30,789 nucleotides of DNA. Origin: Desulfobacter curvatus DSM 3379. Lineage in GTDB: Bacteria > Desulfobacterota > Desulfobacteria > Desulfobacterales > Desulfobacteraceae. Shown here one piece after another: positions 16,381 to 24,125 of this stretch. The first letter of the stretch is position 1, and the number at the start of each line of letters is the position of its first letter. Under the pieces are notes generated by a model. It saw only the letters and a list, made by a program, of their open reading frames with translations, was not told the origin of the DNA and did no database searches. A program made the position numbers and the translations under genes. The stretch covers positions 12,803-43,591 of the forward strand of contig NZ_KB893074.1 of the NCBI RefSeq assembly GCF_000373985.1, written 5' to 3'.

Positions 16381-17064
16381 TTAGATCAGGTGCAGAGCCA
16401 TGGCCATGGAGCCCAGAAGAGAGTGAGACAGCGCAACACCCCAGATATTTGGTTTTTTAATGAATATGACTCCCCAGACCAATCCGCTGATCAGCGCAAT
16501 AACGAGCAGGGGCGGATGGTTGTAAATGATATGAAGCAAACAGAAGGAAAAGGTGGATATAAATAGAAAAAAACGGTTTCCCGAGCCCGTGATCCGCTTG
16601 ATTTCCGAAAATAAAATGCCCCTGAAGAGTAGCTCCTGGGCGGGTCCCAGGATGAAAAAATAAATCATATATATATGGGGAAGAAAACTATGGGGTTTTG
16701 GCCTCAAAAAACCGGCTTTGTGCATTAAGACAAGCCCGATGCCGCCGGCAACACAGAAACACAAATTCCAGACCAGGGAACTTTTCAGATTATCGGTTCG
16801 AAACCCCAGTTCTGCAAGGCTGTACTGCCGGTAGAAACAAAAACAGGCAAAAGCGGCCAATGCGCAGAAGCAGGTGAGAAACCGGTACTCAAAGGGAATA
16901 ATTTTCAGCCAGATCAGAACAACCGGGGCATAACACAGGGAGAGCAGCAAAACAAGAGACCGGTAAGACTCACGAAATTGAGTTGCAACCTGTCCATGAA
17001 TATTGATTTCTTGTTCTGTCCCCACAACGGAGAAAGAATCCAATGTCGCCTGTTTTGGGTTCAT
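16381..17064 (-). CDS. CPBP-family intramembrane metalloprotease (CAAX protease-like)
   Basis: A 227-aa protein with about six to eight hydrophobic segments. The C-terminal half has the CPBP (Abi/Rce1-like) pattern: motif 1 reads AQELLFRGILFSEI, motif 2 is the His in FCLLHIIYNHPP, and motif 3 is the His in VALSHSLLG. In most members motif 1 starts with two glutamates (EExxxR). Here the first is Gln, while the second Glu and the Arg remain, so activity may be altered. Such proteins process prenylated or other membrane peptides; the target here is unknown. It converges with acnA (41-nt gap) and is divergent from the repeat-rich region upstream. Confidence 0.8.
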   Translation of the reverse strand: MNPKQATLDSFSVVGTEQEINIHGQVATQFRESYRSLVLLLSLCYAPVVLIWLKIIPFEYRFLTCFCALAAFACFCFYRQYSLAELGFRTDNLKSSLVWNLCFCVAGGIGLVLMHKAGFLRPKPHSFLPHIYMIYFFILGPAQELLFRGILFSEIKRITGSGNRFFLFISTFSFCLLHIIYNHPPLLVIALISGLVWGVIFIKKPNIWGVALSHSLLGSMAMALHLI

Positions 17065-17229
17065 TGATTTGCCTTAAGTCCTGTGTATCCTCTGGATAAT
17101 AAACTGAAAAACACCTGAGCATACTAACACAACCTTAACAAAAATAAAAATGAATCTTATTGACACCTTGGTGCCCTTTATACTACAGGTGCATCTAATC
17201 CATGCCCAGAAGGGCATACAAAACAAAAA

Positions 17230-17320
17230 AACAGCCATGGGCTGATCTGGTCTATCGACACCCAGACTCAACCCACAACAAAAATTGAAAGGTCTGTGTC
17301 GGTTACACAGACTTTCTTAT
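17230..17320 (+). repeat. Interspersed two-hairpin repeat, copy 1 (type-A tail)
   Basis: It begins ACAGCCATGGGCTGATCTGG and ends CTTTCTTATA. The 5' half can fold as GGG-C-TGA-T-CTGG against CCAG-A-CTCA-A-CCC and is followed by CACAAC. The 3' half holds GTCTGTGT and ACACAGAC, a perfect 8-bp stem with a 5-nt loop, inside GAAAG/CTTTC. Copy 4 (30423-30513) has the same layout and near-identical sequence. It is directly followed by copy 2. Confidence 0.85.
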
Positions 17321-17413
17321 AACAGCCATGGGCTGACCTGACATATCAGCACCGAGGTGTAGCCCACAACAAAGTAAGAAAGTAATTCAACAACTTATTG
17401 GAACTTTCTTATA
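17321..17413 (+). repeat. Interspersed two-hairpin repeat, copy 2 (type-B tail)
   Basis: The 5' half begins like copy 1 (AACAGCCATGGGCTGACCTG) and pairs GGGCT with AGCCC and ACCT with AGGT. The 3' half differs from copy 1: AAGAAAGT and ACTTTCTT form an 8-bp stem around a 19-nt loop. Copy 3 at 27331-27425 matches it over about 90 nt. The family is therefore modular: one conserved first hairpin with two alternative second hairpins. Confidence 0.85.
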
Positions 17414-17423
17414 AAAAACTTTA

Positions 17424-17487
17424 ACGGCCACGAAGGCTTTGCTGAAACATGTGTTTTGCAGATTCTTTGTGGCCGTATTTTTTTTTT
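17424..17487 (+). terminator. Long hairpin with T10 upstream of the metal-uptake operon
   Basis: ACGGCCACGAAG (17424-17435) pairs with CTTTGTGGCCGT (17465-17476) over 12 bp including one G-T pair. The 29-nt loop can itself fold (AAAC/GTTT). Ten T residues follow at 17478-17487. This is a strong intrinsic terminator placed only 12 nt before the first start codon of the operon, so it could act as an attenuator. The minus strand also has a T-rich exit, so it might work both ways. Confidence 0.65.
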
Positions 17488-17499
17488 GAATATTATTTC

Positions 17500-18540
17500 A
17501 TGAATGGCGATAACACAAAAGGATGGTGGAAATCCCTGGTTGGCCCGGGGGGACTGGCCCTTGCACTGGCCGCCACAGGGCTGTACTGCATCCAGACCGG
17601 CACCTGCCAGGTGCCGTTTTCCATGATCGTCAAAACCATTTCATCCCACCTGGTCCACTGGCCTGACCCGGCCACCATCTCGGCCCTAAACCACACCATT
17701 ATCTGGGAGATCCGGCTTCCCCGCACCCTTCTGGCCATGGCCGTGGGCGTGTGCTTGTCTGTTTCCGGCGTGGTGTTCCAAGGCTGCTTCAGAAACCCGC
17801 TGGTGGAACCCTATGTGCTGGGCGCCTCTTCGGGTGCGGCCTTTGGCGCAGCCCTGGGCATTGTTTTTCCGGCATTCTTCCTTTCGGTTCAGATCATGGC
17901 CTTTGTGTTTTCGGCCCTGGCCGTAGCCATAGCGTATACCATGGCCAGAACCGGACCGGACACCCCAATAATTACCCTGGTACTTTCAGGAATCATCACA
18001 GGCTCCGTATTTGCCTCCCTGGTCGGTCTGCTGAAGTACCTGGCCCAGGATACGGCCCTCCGGGAAATTGTGTTCTGGCTCATGGGCGGATTCTACTATG
18101 CCGGATGGCAGGAGGTCAGGATACTGTTTGCGGTGGCAGCCGTGGGGCTTGTCATCATCCAAATCTATGGCTGGCAACTCAATGTCCTGTCCATGGGAGA
18201 GGAAGAGGCCAAAAGCCTTGGTATCAACCCGGGCCGGACCCAGTTCATTCTCATCAGCCTTGCCACGCTCATGACGGCGGCTGCAGTCTCAGCCACGGGG
18301 ATCATTGCCTGGGTGGGCCTGATGCTTCCCCATGCGGCCCGGCTGATGACAGGCCCTGACCATCGCCGGGTGGTACCGGTATCCGCCATTCTTGGCGCCA
18401 TTTATCTTATTATCTGTGACACCCTGGCGCGGACATTGACAACGGCTGAAATCCCCATCGGCATCATCACTTCCCTGGTGGGAGCCCCTTATCTGTTTTA
18501 CCTGGTTAGAACCCGGGGCGGACAGGTATTTGGAAGATAA
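17500..18540 (+). CDS. FecCD/BtuC-family ABC transporter permease
   Basis: The inner-membrane permease of a siderophore, heme, cobalamin or metal-chelate importer, with about ten hydrophobic helices. I use the ATG at 17500 (346 aa). An in-frame ATG at 17449 exists, but it lies inside the loop of the terminator-like hairpin. Family hallmarks are WEIRLPRTLLAMAVGVCLSV, VVFQGCFRNPLVEPYVLGAS and SGAAFGAALG near the N-terminus, then LGINPGRTQF, TGIIAWVGLMLPHAARLM and EIPIGIITSLVGAPYLFYL near the C-terminus. The ATPase gene starts 1 nt after the stop. It heads the importer operon ending at 23211. Confidence 0.93.
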   Translation: MNGDNTKGWWKSLVGPGGLALALAATGLYCIQTGTCQVPFSMIVKTISSHLVHWPDPATISALNHTIIWEIRLPRTLLAMAVGVCLSVSGVVFQGCFRNPLVEPYVLGASSGAAFGAALGIVFPAFFLSVQIMAFVFSALAVAIAYTMARTGPDTPIITLVLSGIITGSVFASLVGLLKYLAQDTALREIVFWLMGGFYYAGWQEVRILFAVAAVGLVIIQIYGWQLNVLSMGEEEAKSLGINPGRTQFILISLATLMTAAAVSATGIIAWVGLMLPHAARLMTGPDHRRVVPVSAILGAIYLIICDTLARTLTTAEIPIGIITSLVGAPYLFYLVRTRGGQVFGR

Positions 18541-18541
18541 T

Positions 18542-19366
18542 ATGCTCAAGGTAACCAATCTTACATATTCATACGGCAGACGACGTGTACTCAAAGATAT
18601 CAGTTTCCAAGTCTCAAAAGGGGAACTATGTGCGCTGTTCGGTCCCAATGGTACGGGCAAAACCACTCTGTTCAAGTGCTGCCTGAAATTTCTGGTCCCG
18701 GACACCGGATCGGTCAGAATCAACGGCAAAGATATCCGCAGGCTCAAACCCAAACAGATGGCCCGATTAGTGGCCTACGTACCCCAGGCCCACCATTGTG
18801 CATTTCCATTTACGGTGAGCCAGATGGTCCTCATGGGCCGGACCCCGCATTTGAACCGCTTTTTTACCCCAGGGGCCGAAGACCGCAAGCTGGCAGACCA
18901 TGCCATGGAGACCCTGGGCATCAGCCGGCTTTCAGACATCGCCTTTAACCGGCTTTCCGGGGGACAGCAGCAAATGGTGCTCATTGCCAGAGCCATTGCC
19001 CAGCAGACCGGGTTGATATTTCTGGATGAACCGGCCGCAGCCCTGGATTTTAAAAACCAGATCCGTCTGTGGCAGACACTTCAGACCATTGCCGAACAGG
19101 GAACAGCCATTCTGGCCTGTACCCATGACCCCAACCATGTTTCCTGGTTCTGCCGTTCCACGGTGGTATTGGACAGGTCAGGGCTTCTTGCCAAGGGTCC
19201 CCCCGGCCAGGTAATGACCCAGGACATGATGGACCACATTTATGGAGACACTTGCCGGGTCAAAGAGTTAAACGGACTTAAAATCATGGTTCCCGGAACA
19301 GTGGACACGCAAACAACCAATGTTGTCGCATTCCCCGGGAACCGGAAAGGAATACATCATAAATGA
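18542..19366 (+). CDS. FecE/BtuD-family ABC transporter ATP-binding protein
   Basis: The cytosolic ATPase that powers the FecCD-type importer. The start at 18542 is preferred over an in-frame TTG at 18530 because GGAAG lies about 6 nt upstream and it avoids overlap with the permease (274 aa). It shows Walker A in FGPNGTGKTTLF (about residues 35-46), a Q-loop in YVPQAHH, the signature LSGGQQQMVLIARAIA, Walker B in LIFLDEPAAALD and the switch His in CTHDPNH. The length and the short C-terminal tail fit the family. Its stop overlaps the start of the binding-protein gene as ATGA. Confidence 0.94.
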   Translation: MLKVTNLTYSYGRRRVLKDISFQVSKGELCALFGPNGTGKTTLFKCCLKFLVPDTGSVRINGKDIRRLKPKQMARLVAYVPQAHHCAFPFTVSQMVLMGRTPHLNRFFTPGAEDRKLADHAMETLGISRLSDIAFNRLSGGQQQMVLIARAIAQQTGLIFLDEPAAALDFKNQIRLWQTLQTIAEQGTAILACTHDPNHVSWFCRSTVVLDRSGLLAKGPPGQVMTQDMMDHIYGDTCRVKELNGLKIMVPGTVDTQTTNVVAFPGNRKGIHHK

Positions 19367-20595
19367 AATTTTCAATTAAAAAACGTTCAACAAATATCGC
19401 GGGTATTATTCCTTATTTTACGATGATGCTGTTCGTGGTGTCGCTATCATTGGCCAACCCGTCATGGGCGGCTAAAAACAATACGTTCACCATCATTGAT
19501 TTTGAAGGCCGGCAGGTTGAGATCCCAACACGGATCAACCGGGTGGTCACCATCAGTGACGGCATGATTGCCGGTGTCATGACCTGCCTGGGACAAGCAG
19601 AAAAAATCGTGGGAATCGGATCGCCCTGCCTGCCCAAAACCTGGGAATACGATATACCTTCCGGCACCGGTGCCGCACATGAATACAGGGAAGGCATGAA
19701 CCCGGTGTTTTTTCTCAACCCGTTTTTAGCGGATCTGCCCCTGGTCAGCCATTTCGGTTCAGGCATCAATTTTGAGGCCATTGCCAAACTGACCCCGGAC
19801 CTGATCATTGTACGCACAGGGTCCTGCTCCCTGTGCGCTTCAAAGGACATCCTTGCCAAAAACATCCGGCTTCTGGCATCCCTGGGCGCCCCCTTAGTTG
19901 TGCTCCACGGCCCCAACACCTTTGCCCGGCCGGACATCGCCAGTTTAAGCCGGGAAATCGAACTGATAGGAGAGGTTTTCCAAAAACGAAAACGGGCAAA
20001 GGAGGTGGCGGACTTTCTTCTGGCATCGGTGAACGAGATCAAAGCCCGGACAGCAGATATCCCGCCAGACAAACAAAAACGGGTGCTGATGCTTGGGCTT
20101 TCCCCCACGGCCCGGGAAAACGGCGGTGCCGGACACGTTAAGGGGGAAAAGACCATCCAGACCTATCTTCTCAACGAATTTTCCCATGCCCGAAACGCGT
20201 TTTCCGGCACAGGCGCCTGGAACATTCTCAATGCCGAACAGCTCATTGCTCTGGACCCGGATCTCATTGTCCTGGTCACGGCCTGGGGATACCATCCCCC
20301 CGAAGAACTGTATGACGCCCCATACTACAAAAACCTGCGTCACATGCGGGCCGTGGAAAACAGAGCGGTGACCGCGCTTCCCTGGACCCCCTGTAATTGC
20401 GAAAAACGGCTGGAATACCCCATTGACGTCATGGTCATGGCCAGGGCCGCATATCCGGAACGTTTCACGGACATTGATTTTTGCGACTGGCTCCACCAAT
20501 TTTACATGACTGTTTACGGGGTGAACCGGGATACGGCCGCCCAGCTTGTATCCTGCCAGTGGATGGACTGGGCCTGTAAAGGAACAACCAAATGA
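19363..20595 (+). CDS. FecB/TroA-fold periplasmic substrate-binding protein of the ABC importer
   Basis: A 410-aa binding protein delivering its ligand to the permease in the periplasm. Residues 1-36 look like a Sec signal peptide with a basic N-terminus, a hydrophobic core and cleavage after SWAA; there is no lipobox. The mature part has the bilobed fold marks: FEGRQVEIPTRINRVV, then KLTPDLIIVR and ALDPDLIVLVT at the two strand ends. Several cysteines stand out (GSCSLCAS, PCNCEK, SCQWMDWAC), probably forming disulfides or taking part in ligand binding. The C-terminal ERFTDIDFCDWLHQFYMTVYGV resembles iron-type binding proteins of anaerobes. The ligand cannot be assigned; overlaps on both sides place it within one operon. 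Confidence 0.88.
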   Translation: MKFSIKKRSTNIAGIIPYFTMMLFVVSLSLANPSWAAKNNTFTIIDFEGRQVEIPTRINRVVTISDGMIAGVMTCLGQAEKIVGIGSPCLPKTWEYDIPSGTGAAHEYREGMNPVFFLNPFLADLPLVSHFGSGINFEAIAKLTPDLIIVRTGSCSLCASKDILAKNIRLLASLGAPLVVLHGPNTFARPDIASLSREIELIGEVFQKRKRAKEVADFLLASVNEIKARTADIPPDKQKRVLMLGLSPTARENGGAGHVKGEKTIQTYLLNEFSHARNAFSGTGAWNILNAEQLIALDPDLIVLVTAWGYHPPEELYDAPYYKNLRHMRAVENRAVTALPWTPCNCEKRLEYPIDVMVMARAAYPERFTDIDFCDWLHQFYMTVYGVNRDTAAQLVSCQWMDWACKGTTK

Positions 20596-21221
20596 ACTCA
20601 TTAAATGAACAGCGAAAAGAATTTTTTAACCAGCGGGCTGCCGGCTGGCTGGACAATCACTACAAAAATCCGGACACGGACCGGCATGACCTGTATGCAG
20701 ACCGGATTCGGTCCATTGTCTCCTTTCTTGCCCTTGGCCCGGACAGCCGGGTCCTGGATACAGGTTGCGGCTCCGGGGTCTTGGTGCCCTATCTTCTTGA
20801 ACACCTCTCTGTTGCAGGCCGGTTGATAGAAATGGACTTTTCCGACCAGATGATTCAGGCAAACCGGAAACATCACCCAGACGAACGAATCAGTTTCATC
20901 TGTTGTGATGCCGCACAAATGGAATTTGAGGCTCAAAGCCTGGATGCAGTGATTTGCTTTGCCGCCTTTCCCCATTTCAGTGATCCCGAACAGGTGATTA
21001 AACGGATGTCAAAAAGTCTAAGATCCGGAGGACGACTGGTGATTGGCCACCTGATGTCGTCGGCCCAACTGGCTGAGCACCATCATTCCCATACACCGGT
21101 CAGCAAAGACCGGCTGCCGGAAAAAGAGACCATGTTTCAATGGATCACGGGCAGCGGCCTTGACATTGAGACCTTTAAAGACCAACCCGGCCTTTACCTT
21201 CTGACAGCAGTGAAACCCTAA
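20592..21221 (+). CDS. Class I SAM-dependent methyltransferase within the importer operon
   Basis: The 209-aa Rossmann-fold protein has motif I VLDTGCGSGVLVPYLLEH (54-71), the acidic motif EMDFSDQMI (80-88), CCDAAQMEF and the motif-IV region DAVICFAAFPHFSDP. SGGRLVIGHLMS follows as strand 5. A His-rich stretch EHHHSH (162-167), then VSKDRLPEKE, lies where substrate recognition is expected and could bind a metal. The start overlaps the binding-protein stop as ATGA, so the genes are coupled. Methyltransferases of this type recur beside FecBCD transporters in anaerobes; whether the substrate is the imported chelate is not known. Confidence 0.85.
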   Translation: MNSLNEQRKEFFNQRAAGWLDNHYKNPDTDRHDLYADRIRSIVSFLALGPDSRVLDTGCGSGVLVPYLLEHLSVAGRLIEMDFSDQMIQANRKHHPDERISFICCDAAQMEFEAQSLDAVICFAAFPHFSDPEQVIKRMSKSLRSGGRLVIGHLMSSAQLAEHHHSHTPVSKDRLPEKETMFQWITGSGLDIETFKDQPGLYLLTAVKP

Positions 21222-21249
21222 ACCGAGATTTCAAAAAGGAGAGAGAATC

Positions 21250-23211
21250 ATGTCCCATCGTTATCCCAGGTGTTTTCTGATTTGTACCTTGTTATTTTTT
21301 CTGGCCGTGCCGTCCCTGTCCATGGCCGGCGAAACCGATGATGGCGTCACAGTTCTGAAAGACATAACCATCACCGACCGCCCCATTATCCAGGGAAACC
21401 AGACCGACATTTACGGCAGCACAAAAACGGTGATCACCCAGGAGCAAATCAATGACCTCAATGCCCAGGATCTTGAAACCGCCCTTAAAATGACACCTGG
21501 TGTAAGCATGTCCAGGTACAATCCCATCGGCTCATTCGGCGGAGGTGACGGCGGCGGGGTATTCATCCGGGGCATGGGTTCGAGCCGCCCGGGAGCGGAA
21601 ATCAAAACCGTGGTAGACGGGGTGCCCATGTTCATGAGTGTATGGAACCATCCCCTGCTGGACCTGATGTCCATTGACTCTTCCCAGGCCATTGAGGTGT
21701 ATAAAAGCCCCCAGCCACAGTATTTCGGCAATGCTGTGGGATTGATCAACATTGTGCCCAAACGGATCACCAAACCGGGGTTCTACACCTTTGCCGAAGC
21801 GGCGGTGGGCAGCGATGACACCCACATTGCCAAGACCGAGCACGGGGGCAACATCAATGGCTGGGACTATTATCTTGGCGGAGGCCTGCGGGAATCCAAC
21901 GGCCACCGGGACCATGCCGAGGGAGAACTGAAAAATATCTATGGCCGTATTGGGCGGCAATTGTCCGATCACTGGGATCTAACGATTTTTGCCATGGCCA
22001 ATGACAACTGGGCCAATGATCCGGGGGTTGAGGGGGCTGATCCTTCCGAGCGTGAGGGCCGCTATGAAACCCGGGTCTGGATGGGGACCGCCACCCTGTC
22101 CCATGAATACGAAAACGCCAAAGGTGAAATCAAACTGTACCGCAGTGCCGGAGAAGGCGACTGGCTGGATCAACCCACGGACACCCCCGGTGTCACCGAA
22201 GACCTGTTCAATGATTTTCTTTTCTACGGGGCCAGGGTAAAAGAGACCCTGGCATTGGGCAACGGCATGTCGCTTCTGGTCGGTGCGGACTGGGATTATA
22301 CCAAAGGGGATTATACCCGGGAATACAGTGACGGCAGTTCAGATGTCTGGGACGGGGAAAACTTTGACATCCTGTCTCCCTATGCGGCTTTGAGCCGGCA
22401 GATTGAGGTGGGCAACGGTATCGCCATCACCCCGTCCCTTGGTGCCAGATTCTATTCCCACAGCCAGTACTCGAATGAATGGGCTCCCCATGCCGGTTTA
22501 ACCGCATCCTTTGGGCGGTTTGAAGCTCACATGGGGTATTCCCGCGGTGTGGTTTACCCCGGGCTTGAGGTGGCAGCCATGAGCCAGGATGTCCTGCCCG
22601 CACTTGGAGATTCCTGGAAGGACTTGGAACCGGAAACCGTAGACCATTACGAAATCGGCTTCTCCGTCTCCCCCACCCGCCAGACCCTTCTGGATCTGAT
22701 CCTATTTTATGAGGACGGCAAAGACCGGTATGTGATTGTTCCCCTTTCCAACGGTGTTAAGCCCCACTACGACAATGTGGAAGAATTCACCATCAAAGGC
22801 CTTGAAGCCACAGCCACCTGGCAACCGGCTTCGAATTTTTCCATGTTTGCCGGCGTTACGCTTCTTGACCCGAACCCCAGTGACTTGCCCTATGCACCGG
22901 AGGTTTCCATCAGCACCGGTTTAACCCTGCGATTTCTCGAACGGTTCAAGCTTAACCTGAATGCCTCCTACGTGTCATCCATGCATGTCAGCTCCCAGGT
23001 TAGAAGAAAAGATGATGAAAACAACACCACAGTGGATGACTTTTTCCTTGTGGACGCAAAAATCACCTATGATTTGGATCTGAAAGGTGCCGACTATAAA
23101 ATCAAACTGTTTCTGGCCGGTGAAAACCTGACTGACCAAAATTACGAGTACCAGTCGGGCTATCCCATGCCGGGCATCAATGGTATGGCGGGTATCCAGT
23201 TCGAGATGTAA
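21250..23211 (+). CDS. TonB-dependent outer-membrane receptor
   Basis: A 653-aa receptor that brings a metal chelate or other bulky ligand across the outer membrane using TonB energy. A signal peptide ends at about residue 26 (SLSMA-GET). The plug domain follows, with VITQEQINDLNAQDLETALK, TPGVSMSRYNP, GGGVFIRGMGSSRPGAEIKT, VVDGVP and SQAIEVYKSPQPQYFG. The rest is beta-barrel repeats ending in GYPMPGINGMAGIQFEM with a terminal aromatic-hydrophobic strand. AAGGAGAG precedes the ATG. It is the last gene of the importer operon, so ABC transporter, methyltransferase and receptor probably act on one substrate. At 653 aa it is in the normal range for cobalamin or siderophore receptors, and the substrate is open. 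Confidence 0.94.
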   Translation: MSHRYPRCFLICTLLFFLAVPSLSMAGETDDGVTVLKDITITDRPIIQGNQTDIYGSTKTVITQEQINDLNAQDLETALKMTPGVSMSRYNPIGSFGGGDGGGVFIRGMGSSRPGAEIKTVVDGVPMFMSVWNHPLLDLMSIDSSQAIEVYKSPQPQYFGNAVGLINIVPKRITKPGFYTFAEAAVGSDDTHIAKTEHGGNINGWDYYLGGGLRESNGHRDHAEGELKNIYGRIGRQLSDHWDLTIFAMANDNWANDPGVEGADPSEREGRYETRVWMGTATLSHEYENAKGEIKLYRSAGEGDWLDQPTDTPGVTEDLFNDFLFYGARVKETLALGNGMSLLVGADWDYTKGDYTREYSDGSSDVWDGENFDILSPYAALSRQIEVGNGIAITPSLGARFYSHSQYSNEWAPHAGLTASFGRFEAHMGYSRGVVYPGLEVAAMSQDVLPALGDSWKDLEPETVDHYEIGFSVSPTRQTLLDLILFYEDGKDRYVIVPLSNGVKPHYDNVEEFTIKGLEATATWQPASNFSMFAGVTLLDPNPSDLPYAPEVSISTGLTLRFLERFKLNLNASYVSSMHVSSQVRRKDDENNTTVDDFFLVDAKITYDLDLKGADYKIKLFLAGENLTDQNYEYQSGYPMPGINGMAGIQFEM

Positions 23212-23238
23212 TTCAGACAAACTTAGGGATATTACACA

Positions 23239-23275
23239 CCAGACACACTATTTTTAGAATAGTGTGTCTGGTTTT
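23239..23275 (+). terminator. Rho-independent terminator of the importer operon
   Basis: CCAGACACACTATT (23239-23252) and AATAGTGTGTCTGG (23258-23271) form a perfect 14-bp stem with a 5-nt loop, followed by TTTTAATTTT. It lies 28 nt after the TonB receptor stop and cleanly separates the importer operon from the CO-linked gene. Confidence 0.95.
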
Positions 23276-23355
23276 AATTTTATTTTAGAGGATAGCTATG
23301 GTTTTGATTGTGATTTCGGCCAATCTCCGGCAATTCATTCATTTTTTTTATTTTT

Positions 23356-23396
23356 TGTCAGCCTGCTGACAGACAGATTGATTTTCCAATTATATC
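23356..23396 (+). promoter_or_regulatory. CooA-type operator and promoter upstream of the CODH-like gene
   Basis: TGTCAGCCTGCTGACA (23356-23371) is a 7-bp perfect inverted repeat around CT, matching TGTCA-N6-TGACA, the kind of site bound by CooA-family CO sensors. A -10-like TTATAT/TATATC lies at 23390-23396, implying a start near 23403. The palindrome centre (23363.5) then falls at about -40, the class II activator position. No good -35 is present, as expected for an activated promoter. GGAGG lies at 23438-23442 before the ATG at 23449. The match to CooA sites is from knowledge of the family; binding is inferred. Confidence 0.6.
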
Positions 23397-23448
23397 TTTT
23401 GATAAATGCCAATAAACGCAATGTGTCGGAGAATTCCGGAGGAAAGCC

Positions 23449-24087
23449 ATGAACAAAGAAGTACAGTCCCCAGAACAATTGCATGATATCATGGAGAAAT
23501 CTTTAGTTTCACCCGCAACGCCCTTGTCTCAAAATTCCTGGGTCACATTGGTCGAATCCCTGGATCTATTTTTTAAATCGTTACAATTTGGAAGGGTCCG
23601 CGGGTTGGTCGACATCATCGACACCCCAGACCATAGGCTCAGAGATAATTCTAAGTACCTCCAATTAATCAGAGAATTGATTCAGCATGACATCATGATA
23701 ACAATATCCGGGTGCCAGACAATAGAAACACCGCCGGCCGGGGCGGTAGATCAGGATCTCTTTCAATTTGCCGGGGACGGTCTATCCGAATTCTGTGATT
23801 TCATCGGCGTACGGCCTGTTCTGTATATCGGCCGGACAAACGAACCGGAAATTGTTGATTTTTACAATGAGATAGCCCAACGCGCAGATGTGAAACTTCC
23901 GGACTTGCCTGTTGCTACGGTTGCACCGGGCCGGTATCAAGAACAGATAGAAAATTTCGGAAACATTTTTACTTTGGAGAAGGATCCTGGAATTAGCGCT
24001 GATCTGATTAATGCGCAGATACACGAAAAACGGCTGGCTCTGAAGTGGTGTGATCGATGCGGCGGCTGTTTTTCACCCTTTTCATAA
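23449..24087 (+). CDS. Small carbon-monoxide-dehydrogenase (CooS)-like protein, internally deleted
   Basis: The 212-aa protein resembles the C-terminal half of Ni-CODH (CooS). GLVDIIDTPDHRLRDN...LIRELIQHDIMITISGC (53-89) parallels the CooS stretch around the VGCNN and TTGC motifs. AGDGLSEFCDFIGVRPVLYIG (108-128) parallels its GxGLxxVCxxxGIPPVLHMG segment, KLPDLPVA the next, and DPGISADLINAQIHEKRLAL (179-198) the usual CooS C-terminus. The N-terminal cluster B/D domain is absent and roughly 100 residues before the C-terminus appear deleted. The VGC cysteine is replaced (IDTP), GSC reads GRT, and only the SGC cysteine (C89) remains. The protein ends in a new CDRCGGC. Catalysis as a CODH is therefore unlikely. 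The intact frame, strong RBS and CooA-type promoter argue against a dead remnant. Confidence 0.65.
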   Translation: MNKEVQSPEQLHDIMEKSLVSPATPLSQNSWVTLVESLDLFFKSLQFGRVRGLVDIIDTPDHRLRDNSKYLQLIRELIQHDIMITISGCQTIETPPAGAVDQDLFQFAGDGLSEFCDFIGVRPVLYIGRTNEPEIVDFYNEIAQRADVKLPDLPVATVAPGRYQEQIENFGNIFTLEKDPGISADLINAQIHEKRLALKWCDRCGGCFSPFS

Positions 24088-24118
24088 AACAGCCATGAGC
24101 TGATCTGGTCTATCGCCC
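24086..24118 (+). repeat. Interspersed repeat, copy 5 (5' half only)
   Basis: AAACAGCCATGAGCTGATCTGGTCTATCG matches the first about 29 nt of the repeat at 17230 with one change (GAGC for GGGC), then diverges into CCCCCTGGCA. It begins right at the TAA of the CODH-like gene and fills the 38-nt gap to the convergent CooA-like gene. The second hairpin is missing, so this is a truncated or decayed copy. Confidence 0.65.
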
Positions 24119-24125
24119 CCTGGCA

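Noticed and set aside
17140..17165. Possible Fur box upstream of the importer operon
   Set aside because: AATGAATCTTATTGA only loosely resembles the Fur consensus; too few matches to claim.
17160..17184. TTGACA followed by TATACT as promoter of the metal-uptake operon
   Set aside because: The spacing is only 13 nt, too short for sigma-70, and two repeats plus a terminator lie between it and the gene.
23449..24087. Treating the CODH-like gene as a simple pseudogene
   Set aside because: The frame is intact from a GGAGG-served ATG to the stop and has a dedicated activator-type promoter; loss of ligands alone does not show decay.
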